Below, piece after piece: positions 1 through 7,996 of a stretch of DNA of 64,000 nt (position 1 is the first letter of the stretch; every line of letters begins with the position of its first letter). Made by a program: the position numbers and the translations under genes. The notes beneath the pieces were generated by a model. That model was not told the origin of the DNA and searched no databases. It saw only the letters and a list, made by a program, of their open reading frames with translations. This stretch comes from Sphingomonas sp. LM7 (GTDB taxonomy: Bacteria > Pseudomonadota > Alphaproteobacteria > Sphingomonadales > Sphingomonadaceae), in assembly GCF_002002925.1 (NCBI RefSeq), contig NZ_CP019511.1:4068501-4132500 (forward strand), given 5' to 3'.

Positions 1-163
1 CCGGCAATACCGTCCACATCGCGACGTACATGCCGTGCTGGCCGGGCAGCGAATGGAGCCGCTTGGCGCCGCCGCGGTCGAACCGGTTGGCGCGCGCGCG
101 CGCGGTCAGCCAGCCGATCAGCCCGAGCCCGGCGATCAGGAAGACGAGCGCGAAGCCGTTCAT
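1..163 (-). CDS. pstC: Phosphate ABC transporter permease PstC, N-terminal fragment (runs off left edge)
   Basis: Only the first 54 codons lie in the window. The translation starts MNGFALVFLIAGLGLIGWL, a membrane segment at residues 4-20, followed by a basic stretch with R-rich and RFDRGGAKR-like sequence. This fits the extended N-terminus of alphaproteobacterial PstC, the inner-membrane permease subunit for phosphate uptake. The ATG overlaps the pstS stop by one base (TGATG), which indicates translational coupling. The call depends strongly on the adjacent pstS, because too little of the permease is visible to show the binding-protein-dependent transport signature. Confidence 0.75.
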   Translation of the reverse strand, partial: MNGFALVFLIAGLGLIGWLTARARANRFDRGGAKRLHSLPGQHGMYVAMWTVLP

Positions 164-1236
164 CAGTGCAGCCCCGCCGGATCGAGCGCGGTGCGCTGCG
201 CCACCACCTGCGCCGAATGCGCGCGCAACGCGTCGGGTGCGGCGATCAGCCCGCGCTGGGTGAGCTTGCCCTTGGGCTCCCACATCGACGCATAGAGCGC
301 GAGGAAATCGCTGAGCCCGGGCACCGCGCGCAGATGGCGCTTCTTGACGTAGAGGAACAGCGCCCGCGCGCCGGGGTAGGACCCGTCGGCGATGCTGGCA
401 TAGCTCGGCGCGATGCCGTCGATCGGCACGCCGTGCAGCCGATCGATATTCTCCTCGAGATACGAATAGCCGAACACGCCGAGCGCATTGGGGTTCGCGG
501 CAAGGCCCTGGACGATCAGATTGTCGTTCTCGCCCTTGTCGATATAGGGCCCGTCGTCGCGGATGCGCTTGCAGCGGCTGTCGTACGGCGCGGTGTCCTT
601 GGCGGCCTTGAGCGCCTTGACCTGCGGATCCGCCGCGGCGCAGCCCGGCTCCATCACCAGCTCGACCAGCGCGTCGCGCGTGCCGCTGGTCGCCGGCGGG
701 CCCATCACCTGGATCGGGAGGGCAGGGAGCGCCGGATTGACGTCGCGCCAGGTCCGCGCCGTGTTGGGCTTGCCGTTCGGATTTGCAGCGAGCGCCAGAT
801 AGACGTCGCGTTTGCTCAGCGTCAGCCGCGGGCCGTTATTCGCCTCGGCCAGTGCGACGCCGTCGACGCCGATCTGGACTTCCATGATCTCGCCGACGCC
901 GTTCTTCTGGCACAGCGCATATTCGGATTTCTTGATGCGCCGGCTGGAATTGGCGATGTCGGGATATTCCCAGCCCACCCCGTCGCAGAAGCGCTTCAGT
1001 CCCGCGCCGCTGCCGATCGATTCGACCACCGGCGCCTTGCGCCCGCCGCCCTGGTTGACGAAGGTCTCGGCGACGGCGGTGGTGAACGGATACACCGTCG
1101 ACGAGCCCACGACGCGGATCTCGCGCGCCGTGTTGCTGTCGCAGCCGGCGAGCGTGAGCGCCGCCGCTGCAATCAGGGCCAACCTGCCGAAAATGTCGCG
1201 AACTCCCGCATTACCCCGAGTCGTGCGCAACGGCAC
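163..1236 (-). CDS. pstS: Phosphate-binding periplasmic lipoprotein PstS
   Basis: High-affinity phosphate-binding protein that delivers phosphate to PstCAB. The 357-residue product has a basic N-terminus, a hydrophobic run at about 17-30 and a lipobox LAGC with the acceptor cysteine near residue 32, so it is probably anchored in a membrane. The phosphate-loop sequence VVGSSTVYPF follows at about 42-51, and later SGAGLKRFC and SGTRDALVEL segments match the PstS fold. It lies 33 bases downstream of phoR and overlaps pstC by one base, so phoR-pstS-pstC probably form one unit. I could not identify a Pho box in the short phoR-pstS gap. Confidence 0.93.
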   Translation of the reverse strand: MPLRTTRGNAGVRDIFGRLALIAAAALTLAGCDSNTAREIRVVGSSTVYPFTTAVAETFVNQGGGRKAPVVESIGSGAGLKRFCDGVGWEYPDIANSSRRIKKSEYALCQKNGVGEIMEVQIGVDGVALAEANNGPRLTLSKRDVYLALAANPNGKPNTARTWRDVNPALPALPIQVMGPPATSGTRDALVELVMEPGCAAADPQVKALKAAKDTAPYDSRCKRIRDDGPYIDKGENDNLIVQGLAANPNALGVFGYSYLEENIDRLHGVPIDGIAPSYASIADGSYPGARALFLYVKKRHLRAVPGLSDFLALYASMWEPKGKLTQRGLIAAPDALRAHSAQVVAQRTALDPAGLH

Positions 1237-1269
1237 GCAAGCCGCCTCTCTTTCAGTCCGGTTACGCCT

Positions 1270-2472
1270 TTATGACACTCGGCGGACCGGGAGCAGCATC
1301 GTCACCGTGGTGCCCTTGCCGACGATGCTGGTAATATCGAGCCGGCCGCGGTGCCGCTCGACGATGTGCTTGACGATCGCCAGGCCCAGCCCGGTGCCGC
1401 CCAGCGACCGGCTGCGCCCCGAATCGACGCGATAGAAGCGCTCGGTCAGCCGCGGCAGATGCTGCGCCGGGATGCCTTCGCCTTCGTCGGAAACGGTCAG
1501 GCGCACCATCGCCTCGCCTTCGGGCTGGAGCGTCACCGTCACCGGCGTGCCCTCGCGGCCATATTTCATCGCATTGCCGATGACATTGTGGAGCAGCTGG
1601 CTGAGCTGGGTCGGATCGCCCGCGACCGGCGCGACATCGGCGATCTGGGTGACGAGGTCGGCGGCGCGCGGGCTGCCCGAAAGCTCGACCGTGACTTGCT
1701 GGGTCAGCTCGGCCAGGTCGACTGCCTTGTCGGGAATGCGGTATTTCTCGGCTTCGATCCGGCTCAGCGAAATCAGGTCCTCGATCAGCCGCTGCATCCG
1801 CTGCGCCTCGCCGAACACGATCTTGAGGAAGCGGCCGCGCGTTTCGGGATCGTCGCCGGCATCCTCGCGCAGCGTCTCGACATAGCCGAGCATCGACGCG
1901 AGCGGGGTGCGCAGCTCGTGGCTGGCATTGGCGACGAAATCGACGCGCATCCGCTCGGCGGCATAGCTGCCGGTGCGATCGACCAGATGGACGACGCGGC
2001 GCCCGTCGCCCAGCCGGTGGACGCGCATCTCCCAGCGCTGGTCGCGCGTGCCGAGCCCGACCAGGTGAATCGGAGCACCGGCATCGCTGTCGTCGGTGCG
2101 CATCAGCCGTTCGGCCGCGGCGGGGTGGCGTATCGCGACGCGGACGTCCTCGCCCAGCACATGTTCGCCGAGCAGTTCGCGCGCGCCGTGGTTGGCGGCC
2201 TCGACGCGGTTGTGGGCGATCACCAGCAGCGGCTCGGCGATCGCCTCGATCACGTCGGCGATCGCGGGTTCGCTTTCGGCCGACCACGCGGCGGATGCAG
2301 GCGGGGCGGGGGGGGCGTCGCCGCCGCTTGCCGCGATCAGCACTGCCGCGGTGGCGCACACCAATACGATCAGGCTCGCCTGCGCATCGCCGTTGAGCAG
2401 CAGGCTTGCGCCTGCGGCGATCGCCGCCACGACGAGCGCCAGCGCCGTCCGTACCCCGAGAAACGAATGCAT
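1270..2472 (-). CDS. phoR: Phosphate-regulon sensor histidine kinase PhoR
   Basis: Sensor kinase that controls PhoB under phosphate limitation. Starting at the ATG reading MHSFLGVR, the protein has 400 residues. Two close hydrophobic segments span about 8-50, a PAS-like linker follows, and the phosphoacceptor box SHELRTPL has its His near 185. The N box (HNVIGNAMKYG), the G1 box (DEGEGIPAQ) and the G2 box (GGTGLGLAI) are all intact. An in-frame ATG at 2523 would add 17 basic residues. I prefer 2472 because the protein then begins just before the first membrane segment, as in other PhoR. PhoR identity rather than another kinase rests on the pstS-pstC neighbours. Confidence 0.88.
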   Translation of the reverse strand: MHSFLGVRTALALVVAAIAAGASLLLNGDAQASLIVLVCATAAVLIAASGGDAPPAPPASAAWSAESEPAIADVIEAIAEPLLVIAHNRVEAANHGARELLGEHVLGEDVRVAIRHPAAAERLMRTDDSDAGAPIHLVGLGTRDQRWEMRVHRLGDGRRVVHLVDRTGSYAAERMRVDFVANASHELRTPLASMLGYVETLREDAGDDPETRGRFLKIVFGEAQRMQRLIEDLISLSRIEAEKYRIPDKAVDLAELTQQVTVELSGSPRAADLVTQIADVAPVAGDPTQLSQLLHNVIGNAMKYGREGTPVTVTLQPEGEAMVRLTVSDEGEGIPAQHLPRLTERFYRVDSGRSRSLGGTGLGLAIVKHIVERHRGRLDITSIVGKGTTVTMLLPVRRVS

Positions 2473-2534
2473 ATGTCCCGTTCTAGGCGCGGATTTACGA
2501 TTGCGAAAGCCGCGTGGGCGCATGACAAGGCATC

Positions 2535-2924
2535 ATGGCCGACCAACCCTCCGGACCCGTCGCCTCGCGCCGTCGTGCATTGATGCTCGGCGCGGCCGGG
2601 GCGTCGGCGATCGTCTCGATCCGCCCCGCGCTCGCGCAGACCAGCGCGTCGGTGATGAATTGCGAGATCCAGGTCCCCGATCAGGCCCGCGCCGGCAGCT
2701 ATGTCGCGGCCGACGGCACATTGGTGCCCGCCGGCACGCCGGGCGCGTTTCCGCCCCCCGGCACGGCGTTCAAGGCCGAGGACGTCAAGCGCGCGCTCTC
2801 GGGCGGCCAACTCCCGGGCACCGATTACGAGCGCAGCCGCGCCTACACCAATTACATCCGCCGCCTGCAGTCGGGCACCAGCGGCTTCACGTGCTTCGCC
2901 TCGCTGCAGATGCCGCGCGGGTAA
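2535..2924 (+). CDS. Small exported protein with Tat-type signal, function unknown
   Basis: A 129-residue protein whose N-terminus carries a twin-arginine-like motif (ASRRRALMLGAAGAS) and a hydrophobic stretch ending in PALAQ, so cleavage after about residue 35 is likely. The mature part of about 94 residues has two cysteines (MNCEI and FTCFAS), a central Gly/Pro-rich stretch and no family that I recognise. It is divergent from phoR, with about 60 bases between the starts. It is the first plus-strand gene before the HPr-rel-A cluster, but a 227-base inverted-repeat element separates them, so co-transcription is uncertain. Whether it belongs functionally to that cluster is inference only. Confidence 0.75.
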   Translation: MADQPSGPVASRRRALMLGAAGASAIVSIRPALAQTSASVMNCEIQVPDQARAGSYVAADGTLVPAGTPGAFPPPGTAFKAEDVKRALSGGQLPGTDYERSRAYTNYIRRLQSGTSGFTCFASLQMPRG

Positions 2925-2936
2925 ACCAGCGCAATT

Positions 2937-3023
2937 CGCCCTGAGCTTGTCGAAGGGCCGTTCCTTGTCCAAACCCCCGGGTAAGAAGCAAAGCGATGCT
3001 TCGACAGGCGCAGCACGAACGGG
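2937..3023. repeat. REP-like imperfect inverted repeat
   Basis: The sequence CCTGAGCTTGTCGAAGGG near 2939 is followed about 45 bases later by GCTTCGACAGGCGCAGCACG near 2998, which is an imperfect inverted copy of the same core (TCGAAG versus CTTCGA). This type of extragenic palindrome is scattered through sphingomonad genomes (established knowledge). A degenerate single copy appears near 11643. Confidence 0.6.
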
Positions 3024-3064
3024 GGCGGGCGTGACTTTCTATCGCGCGTCCGGATCAGAGATTT

Positions 3065-3290
3065 TCACGCGAAGCCGCGAGGGCGCGAAGAACAGGAAGA
3101 AGCGGTTCGCGCAGAGGCGCAGAGGCGCAGAGACCCGTTCGCGTCGCTCCAGCGACGCCTTTCAATACGAGCGTGTCGGATTTCCTGCCGCTGACGCGGC
3201 CACTATGTTTGCCGCGAGCGACGTGCCCTCTGCGCCTCTGCGCCTCTGCGCGAACCTCTTCCTTCTTCGCGCCGTCGCGCCTTCGCGTGA
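3065..3290. repeat. Long inverted-repeat element with about 65-base arms
   Basis: The left arm is at 3065-3132 and the right arm at 3228-3290, separated by about 95 bases. The arms are near-perfect inverted copies. They contain a CGCGAAG-rich part followed by tandem GAGGCGCA units (GCAGAGGCGCAGAGGCGCAG on the left, the complement on the right). The element has no coding sequence that I trust. The structure resembles a non-autonomous miniature element or a structured extragenic repeat. It sits between the Tat-exported protein and the HPr-rel-A genes. Confidence 0.75.
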
Positions 3291-3311
3291 CGACAACGAA
3301 GTCCCGCACCC

Positions 3312-3581
3312 GTGACGCGCTACAAGGCCGCAGCCCCCGAAACGCTCCGCATCGTGCCGCTCGATGCGTTGACCTTGGTCTATCACCGCGCCTCGGGCAT
3401 CACCCATATCGTCGATAGTCCGGTGCCAGAGATTCTGGAGGCTCTGGCGGCCGGGCCGCTGCCGGTATCCGATCTGCTCGCCCGGCTCGGCGAAGCCTTC
3501 GATCTCACCGATGCCGATCCGGCGGCGCTCGTCGCGCGGCTCGACGAACTCACCGCGGTCGGGCTGGTCGAGCGGCTGTGA
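3312..3581 (+). CDS. HPr-rel-A system PqqD-family peptide chaperone-like protein
   Basis: An 89-residue protein starting at a GTG. Its body resembles the PqqD fold: a hydrophobic beta strand followed by the pattern HIVDSPVPEILEAL and a helical C-terminus ending LDELTAVGLVERL. PqqD proteins bind peptide substrates in modified-peptide pathways. The specific HPr-rel-A form is defined by occurring next to an HprK-related kinase, which is the case here. The stop overlaps the kinase start by four bases (GTGA). The assignment is by sequence pattern plus context, and the substrate is unknown. Confidence 0.82.
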   Translation: MTRYKAAAPETLRIVPLDALTLVYHRASGITHIVDSPVPEILEALAAGPLPVSDLLARLGEAFDLTDADPAALVARLDELTAVGLVERL

Positions 3582-4438
3582 GGCACGCCACCACTCTCCG
3601 CATCGGACCCATAGGCTTCCGCGTCGGCAGCGATTGGCGCGCGCCGATCGCCGCGCTGAACGACCTGTATCGCGAGTATCCAAAGCCCGAGGACAGCATC
3701 CCGGACTTCAACGTCCATCTCTTTGCCGCGCGCCCATGGCGCCGCGTGCTGCGGCCCTCGGTGCATATCGGCGGCGACTTCGTCATCCCCGACGCCGCGC
3801 CGCTGCCGCTCGCACAGGGGCTGCTCGCCGCGGAGATGGGGATGAACCTGCAGATGGCGCTCGGCCAGCGGCGCTATCTGCTGCTCCACGCCTCCGCGGT
3901 CGAGCGCGACGGCCAGGCGCTGCTGATGACCGGGCATTCGGGAGCGGGCAAGTCGACCCTCGCCGCGCTGCTGATGGCACGCGGCTGGCGGCTGATGGGC
4001 GACGAATTCGCGCTGCTCGATCCCGCGACCGGGTTGATTCACGGCTTTCCACGCCTGATCAGCCTCAAGAACCAGGCGATCGGAGTGATGGAACGCACGC
4101 TGCCCGATGCGCGCTTCGGCCCGCTGCTCCGCGGCACGCCCAAGGGCGATATCCGCCATCTCGTCCCCGATGCCCGCGCGATCGCGCGGATGTCCGAACC
4201 GGCCGCACCCCGGCTGATCCTGTTCCCGAGCTACGGCTTCGCCGCGGCCGAGCGCGAGGTACTGCCCAGCGAGACCTTCGTCCGGCTGACCCAGGCATCG
4301 ACCAACTATGTCGCGCTCGCCGAACGCGGCTTCGATGCGCTCACCGGGCTGGTCCGGTCGGTCCCCGCGCGCGCGCTTGATTATCCCGACACGGCAACGG
4401 CGCTCGCCCAGGTCGAGCGGCTATGGGACGCGGCGTGA
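3578..4438 (+). CDS. HprK-related kinase A
   Basis: A 286-residue protein with the P-loop GHSGAGKST near residues 124-132, followed by LMGDEFALLD, which occupies the position of the acidic/Walker B region in HPr kinases. The C-terminal part contains HGFPRLISLKNQAI, a feature shared with HprK-type kinases. Classical HprK phosphorylates a serine on HPr. Members of this branch occur without a recognised HPr partner, beside a PqqD-like protein and a nucleotidyltransferase, exactly as here. The start GTG overlaps the upstream stop. What it phosphorylates, if anything, is unknown. Confidence 0.85.
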   Translation: MRHATTLRIGPIGFRVGSDWRAPIAALNDLYREYPKPEDSIPDFNVHLFAARPWRRVLRPSVHIGGDFVIPDAAPLPLAQGLLAAEMGMNLQMALGQRRYLLLHASAVERDGQALLMTGHSGAGKSTLAALLMARGWRLMGDEFALLDPATGLIHGFPRLISLKNQAIGVMERTLPDARFGPLLRGTPKGDIRHLVPDARAIARMSEPAAPRLILFPSYGFAAAEREVLPSETFVRLTQASTNYVALAERGFDALTGLVRSVPARALDYPDTATALAQVERLWDAA

Positions 4439-5436
4439 CCGACGGGCGCATCCTCGCCGACGCACTGCGCGATCCGGGCACCATCGCGCTTCTCGACGCC
4501 GAAGGCTGGACCGCGCTGCTTGCCATCGCCCGCGCCGAGCAGCTGATCGGCACGCTCGCGCACCGCCTCGAAGGGCTGGACGTGCCGCCGGCGGCCGCGC
4601 GCATCCTGGCGGATGCCCGCGCCTCGGCTGCGCAGGGTCGCGCCGCCGCGCTGTGGGAGGCCGAGATGGCGCGCCGCGCGCTTGCACCCACTGGCATGCC
4701 GATAGTGCTGCTAAAGGGCACGGCCTACGTCGCGGCGGGTCTATCGGCAGGCATCGGCCGGTCGATTGGCGATCTCGATATCCTCGTGCCGCGCGACCGG
4801 CTCGACGAGGCCGAAGCCCTGCTGCTCGCGGCGGGATGGGAATGGGTGAAGCCCGATCCCTATGACGACCTCTATTATCGCCGCTGGATGCACGAGCTGC
4901 CGCCGCTGATCCACCGCGAGCGCGATCGGATGATCGACGTCCACCATACCATCCTGCCGCTCACTGCGCGGATTACGCCCGATGCCGATGCGCTGATCGC
5001 CGACAGCATCGTGCTGGAGAACGGGCTGCGCGTCCTCAGCCCGGCCGACAGGATCGTCCACGCCGCCGCGCACCTGTTCGCCGACGGCGATCTAGCCGGC
5101 GCGATGCGCAACCTGTGGGACATCCATTGCCTGATTGGCGAGGGCGGCATTGCCGGATTGGACGAACGCGCCGCACGGCACGGCCTGACCGCGGCAGTGA
5201 AACGCGCGGTGCGCCAGGCACATCGCCTATACGGCACCGCGATACCCGCCGACTGGCGCGGCTGGGACGGCGCCGATCGGCTGGTTGCCCGCCGCATCCT
5301 CGCCCGCGATGCCTGGGGCAGACCGATGCGCAGGCTGACGCGGCTGGCTTTCTACTTGCGCAGCCATGCGATCCGGATGCCGCCAGCGATGCTGGCACGC
5401 CACTTGTGGACCAAGTGGCGGAAGGCGGCGATCTAG
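4423..5436 (+). CDS. Nucleotidyltransferase-family protein of the HPr-rel-A cluster
   Basis: A 337-residue protein of the NTP_transf_5-like type. The sequence KGTAYVAAGL followed by GRSIGDLDILVPRDRLDEA contains the GD-x-D metal-binding pair expected of a nucleotidyltransferase core, near residues 112-117. The C-terminal part is helical and arginine-rich. It overlaps the kinase gene by 16 bases. An alternative GTG start at 4435 would give the more usual four-base overlap. It is the last gene of the cluster, and its acceptor substrate is unknown. Confidence 0.82.
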   Translation: MGRGVTDGRILADALRDPGTIALLDAEGWTALLAIARAEQLIGTLAHRLEGLDVPPAAARILADARASAAQGRAAALWEAEMARRALAPTGMPIVLLKGTAYVAAGLSAGIGRSIGDLDILVPRDRLDEAEALLLAAGWEWVKPDPYDDLYYRRWMHELPPLIHRERDRMIDVHHTILPLTARITPDADALIADSIVLENGLRVLSPADRIVHAAAHLFADGDLAGAMRNLWDIHCLIGEGGIAGLDERAARHGLTAAVKRAVRQAHRLYGTAIPADWRGWDGADRLVARRILARDAWGRPMRRLTRLAFYLRSHAIRMPPAMLARHLWTKWRKAAI

Positions 5437-5787
5437 TTAAATGATTAATCTACCGTCCGCGGCATTTGCTTCAGAATACATTGATTGAATCAACATTTTA
5501 AGCCGGCGGTATATTGCTAGAAACTATGTGATAGCGTTAGATTTGCAATTGAATTGGCAGATACGTGGGCATAGATGCCTGTTTGTCGTGGCGCTATTCG
5601 GGGATGGTGTCGCGAGCCGCGGGTGATGATTGCAACCGAGACGAGTTTCGCCGGCGCGCTACACGAAAAGGACGGCGCAGACCGGAAAAATTAGGGGTTT
5701 GTTAACCTCTCTTAGACAAAAGTTAATCGTCACCGGGGAACGACGGGACAGAGCAAGGGGGCGCGCTAGACGAGGTAATCCAAGGCA
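5437..5787. other. AT-rich intergenic region
   Basis: About 350 bases without a convincing gene and visibly richer in A/T than the surroundings, especially 5440-5560 (runs such as TTAAATGATTAATC). It includes a CtrA-like site at 5691-5706, described separately. No terminator hairpin with a T-run was found after the upstream gene. Confidence 0.6.
5691..5706. promoter_or_regulatory. Candidate CtrA-binding site (one mismatch)
   Basis: The sequence reads TTAG-GGGTTTG-TTAAC. The alphaproteobacterial CtrA consensus is TTAA-N7-TTAAC, so this copy has one mismatch with correct spacing. It lies 82 bases upstream of the GTG at 5788. The same TTAGGGGTTTGT core recurs at 15866, upstream of the receiver-GGDEF-EAL gene, with the second half-site degraded (TACC). 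Confidence 0.45.
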
Positions 5788-6114
5788 GTGAGGCTTGTTG
5801 TGATCGAGGAATCCGCTGAGGCTTTTGACGGCGCCGACGCCAGGACGATCGTAGATGCGCTCTGGCTGAGCTGGCCCATCGTCGTGACGCTCCGCCCCGC
5901 CGATGTCGGGATGCAGCTGTCTCCCAATCGCGAGATCGATTTCATCCGGACGGTTCAGGATCTCAACGACGCCGGGATGATCAGCTACGAGGCGTTCGTC
6001 GTCGGCACGAGCGGCCCCCAGGCGATCGACGCCGCACTCACTGCACGGGGCCGGGCGCTACTCGGCGCAAGGTTCGCCGAAGCGCCGCCGATTATCCGCC
6101 AATTGGCCGGCTGA
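5788..6114 (+). CDS. Hypothetical protein, 108 aa
   Basis: Small soluble protein from a GTG start, MRLVVIEESAEAF at the N-terminus, with no signal peptide or membrane segment. The sequence alternates hydrophobic strands and acidic helices, with FIRTVQDLNDAGMISYEAF and TARGRALL, the latter reminiscent of a short winged-helix-like C-terminus. I do not recognise a family. Codon use is normal for the region, and a candidate CtrA site lies upstream. It is convergent with the GAF-domain gene that follows. Confidence 0.7.
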   Translation: MRLVVIEESAEAFDGADARTIVDALWLSWPIVVTLRPADVGMQLSPNREIDFIRTVQDLNDAGMISYEAFVVGTSGPQAIDAALTARGRALLGARFAEAPPIIRQLAG

Positions 6115-6131
6115 GCCGTGGGTTCGCGACC

Positions 6132-6581
6132 CTAGCCGATCAAATCCGCCACAATGTCCGCGACGGTGCGCAGGATCTTGAGATCATGCCCGTCGAACGC
6201 GCGCTGCCTGCGCTGGAGCGCGACGATGCGGCCCAGCGGCGCGCCATCGGCATCGTGCAGCGGAACGCCGGCATAGGATTGGAAGCCGCTCGCGCTGGCG
6301 TCGATCGGATCGGCGAGCTGCCAGAGCAGCCTCTCGGAAAATTCGGCCTCGCCGCCCGAAATCAGGATACCGGCGGTTTCCAGCCGTTCGGCCGCGCCGA
6401 TCGCGCGCCGGCGCTCGGCATAAGGCCGCAAGTCGATGATCGCCGCGTCGGAGACCAGCGTGAGCTGCACCAGTTCGGCCAGCTTTGCAGCGGCGATGCG
6501 CCCGCCCGGACTCAGATCGTCTGCAGCCCCCTGCGAGGCCGGTTCACGCCCCCTCAACAACATCCCCCCGAAGCGACCCAC
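6132..6581 (-). CDS. Small GAF-domain protein
   Basis: With a GTG start at 6581, preceded by AAAGGGGA at good spacing, the product has 149 residues. Upstream in-frame starts also exist. The region from LAELVQLTLVSDAAIIDL through AGILISGGEAEF to FQSYAGVPLHDADGAPLGRI matches the GAF fold: predicted small-molecule binding with the typical SYAGVPL strand and the closing LKILRTVADIV helix. No output domain is attached, so it is a single-domain sensor module of unknown ligand. It is downstream of mntP on the same strand, with about 90 bases between. Confidence 0.7.
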   Translation of the reverse strand: MGRFGGMLLRGREPASQGAADDLSPGGRIAAAKLAELVQLTLVSDAAIIDLRPYAERRRAIGAAERLETAGILISGGEAEFSERLLWQLADPIDASASGFQSYAGVPLHDADGAPLGRIVALQRRQRAFDGHDLKILRTVADIVADLIG

Positions 6582-6669
6582 GCTCTGTTCCCCTTTGCGT
6601 ATGCTCTGCGTGTTGTGCCGCAAATGCAAGCGCCCGGATAATCCGGTAAACCACCGAGCGGGCGGGGGG

Positions 6670-7248
6670 TCAGCCGCCGAAGAACAGATGCTGGATCAGG
6701 ATCTTGAGCCCGATCAGGATCAGCACGGTGCCGCCGGTGATCTCGGCGATCTTGCCCAGCCGCGCGCCATAGGCCGCGCCGATGCGGATTCCCGCAACGC
6801 ACAGCAAGGCGGTGACCAGCCCGATCACGCCGCAGGCGATCGCGATGGGCGCGCCGATCACCGGCAGCGTGATCCCCGCCGCCGCGGCATCGACGCTGGT
6901 GGCGACGGCCGCACCCAGCAATGCCCAGCCGAGCAGGGCCGGGGCCGGCGTCGCATCCGCACCGATCAGGCCTTCGCGCAGCATCTTGGCGCCGAGCAGC
7001 CCCAGCAGGACGAAGGCGATCCAATGGTCGATATCGCGGATCGCGCCTTCGAACGCCGCGCCCAATGCCCAGCCGAGCAGCGGCATCAGTCCCTGCGCCA
7101 GCCCGAACGCCGCAGCGATCCGCAGCGTGCCGGTGGTAGTCGATCGAGTCGATGCCCCCTGCGCCACCGATACCGCGAACGCGTCCATCGCCAGCCCCAG
7201 CGCGAGCGCGAGCAGCGAGAAGAGCGGAAGCATCGCGCCGTCGGTCAT
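6670..7248 (-). CDS. mntP: Manganese efflux pump MntP
   Basis: A 192-residue integral membrane protein with six hydrophobic segments. The two conserved acidic motifs of the MntP family are present: GLAMDAFAVSVAQG in the first segment and VATSVDAAAAGITL in the related segment of the second half. MntP exports Mn2+. The start codon overlaps the gph stop by four bases, so it is translated from the gph message. There is therefore no room for the manganese riboswitch that precedes mntP in enterobacteria. Confidence 0.9.
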   Translation of the reverse strand: MTDGAMLPLFSLLALALGLAMDAFAVSVAQGASTRSTTTGTLRIAAAFGLAQGLMPLLGWALGAAFEGAIRDIDHWIAFVLLGLLGAKMLREGLIGADATPAPALLGWALLGAAVATSVDAAAAGITLPVIGAPIAIACGVIGLVTALLCVAGIRIGAAYGARLGKIAEITGGTVLILIGLKILIQHLFFGG

Positions 7249-7922
7249 GCCGCACCCAGCGCTTCGAGCGCGGGCACCAATTCGTCGAAATGATCGATCA
7301 CCGCGTCGGCGCCGAGTTCTTCCACGGGCTGCATCAGGAAGCCGAAACTGACGGCGATCGCAGCCACGCCCGCACTCTTCGCCGCTTCGATATCGAAGAT
7401 CGAATCGCCGATGAACGCCGCGCGTCCGCCGCCGCAGCGCCGGATCATCTCGCGGATGCCCGCGGGGGAAGGCTTGCGGCCGTCCGGGCCCATCGTGTCG
7501 CCACCGATCACGCAGGCGAAGCGATGGCCCAGCGCCAGTTCGGCGACCAGCTTCACGGCCAGGCTCTCGGACTTGTTGGTGACGATCGCGAGCGTCACCC
7601 CGCGCGCTTCGAGTGCATCCATCGCCGCGCTGAGGCCCGGAAAGGCGCGCGTACCCCGCGTCAGGTTGTCGCCATAGAAAGCGAGCAGCTCAGGATAGCT
7701 GCGCTCCAGCACCTCAGGATCGCATCCGCCCGACGCCTCCAGCCCCTGCTGGAGCATGTATTTCCCGCCGCGACCGATCATCGGCTTGACTGCGGCAATG
7801 GTGAGCGGCGGGCGCCCCAGCAGCCCCAGCGCGTGGTTGACTGCGTCGGTCAGGTCCGCGCTGGTGTCGAACAGCGTGCCGTCGAGGTCGAATCCGACAA
7901 TGTCGAAAGGGAAGTCGGTCAT
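7245..7922 (-). CDS. gph: Phosphoglycolate phosphatase (HAD family)
   Basis: A 225-residue HAD-IA hydrolase that dephosphorylates 2-phosphoglycolate. Motif I is FDLDGTLFDTS at residues 10-20, motif II is TNKS, and motif IV is IGDSIFDIEAAKSAG, with the cap domain between motifs I and II. The gene is divergent from glmU (74 bases between starts) and translationally coupled to mntP. Other HAD phosphatases of the same size are possible, but the DTSADLTDAVNHAL segment is typical of Gph. Confidence 0.87.
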   Translation of the reverse strand: MTDFPFDIVGFDLDGTLFDTSADLTDAVNHALGLLGRPPLTIAAVKPMIGRGGKYMLQQGLEASGGCDPEVLERSYPELLAFYGDNLTRGTRAFPGLSAAMDALEARGVTLAIVTNKSESLAVKLVAELALGHRFACVIGGDTMGPDGRKPSPAGIREMIRRCGGGRAAFIGDSIFDIEAAKSAGVAAIAVSFGFLMQPVEELGADAVIDHFDELVPALEALGAA

Positions 7923-7996
7923 TGCCGCGGCGACTGCCAGTATCGCTATGGAATTGGCAAGCTTGTCATGGCAGGGGATTGGACCGGAGGGTTTTC

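Noticed and set aside
1237..1269. A Pho box between phoR and pstS
   Set aside because: The 33-base gap shows no convincing repeated Pho-box motif.
7245..7248. A manganese riboswitch before mntP
   Set aside because: The mntP start overlaps the gph stop, so no leader exists.
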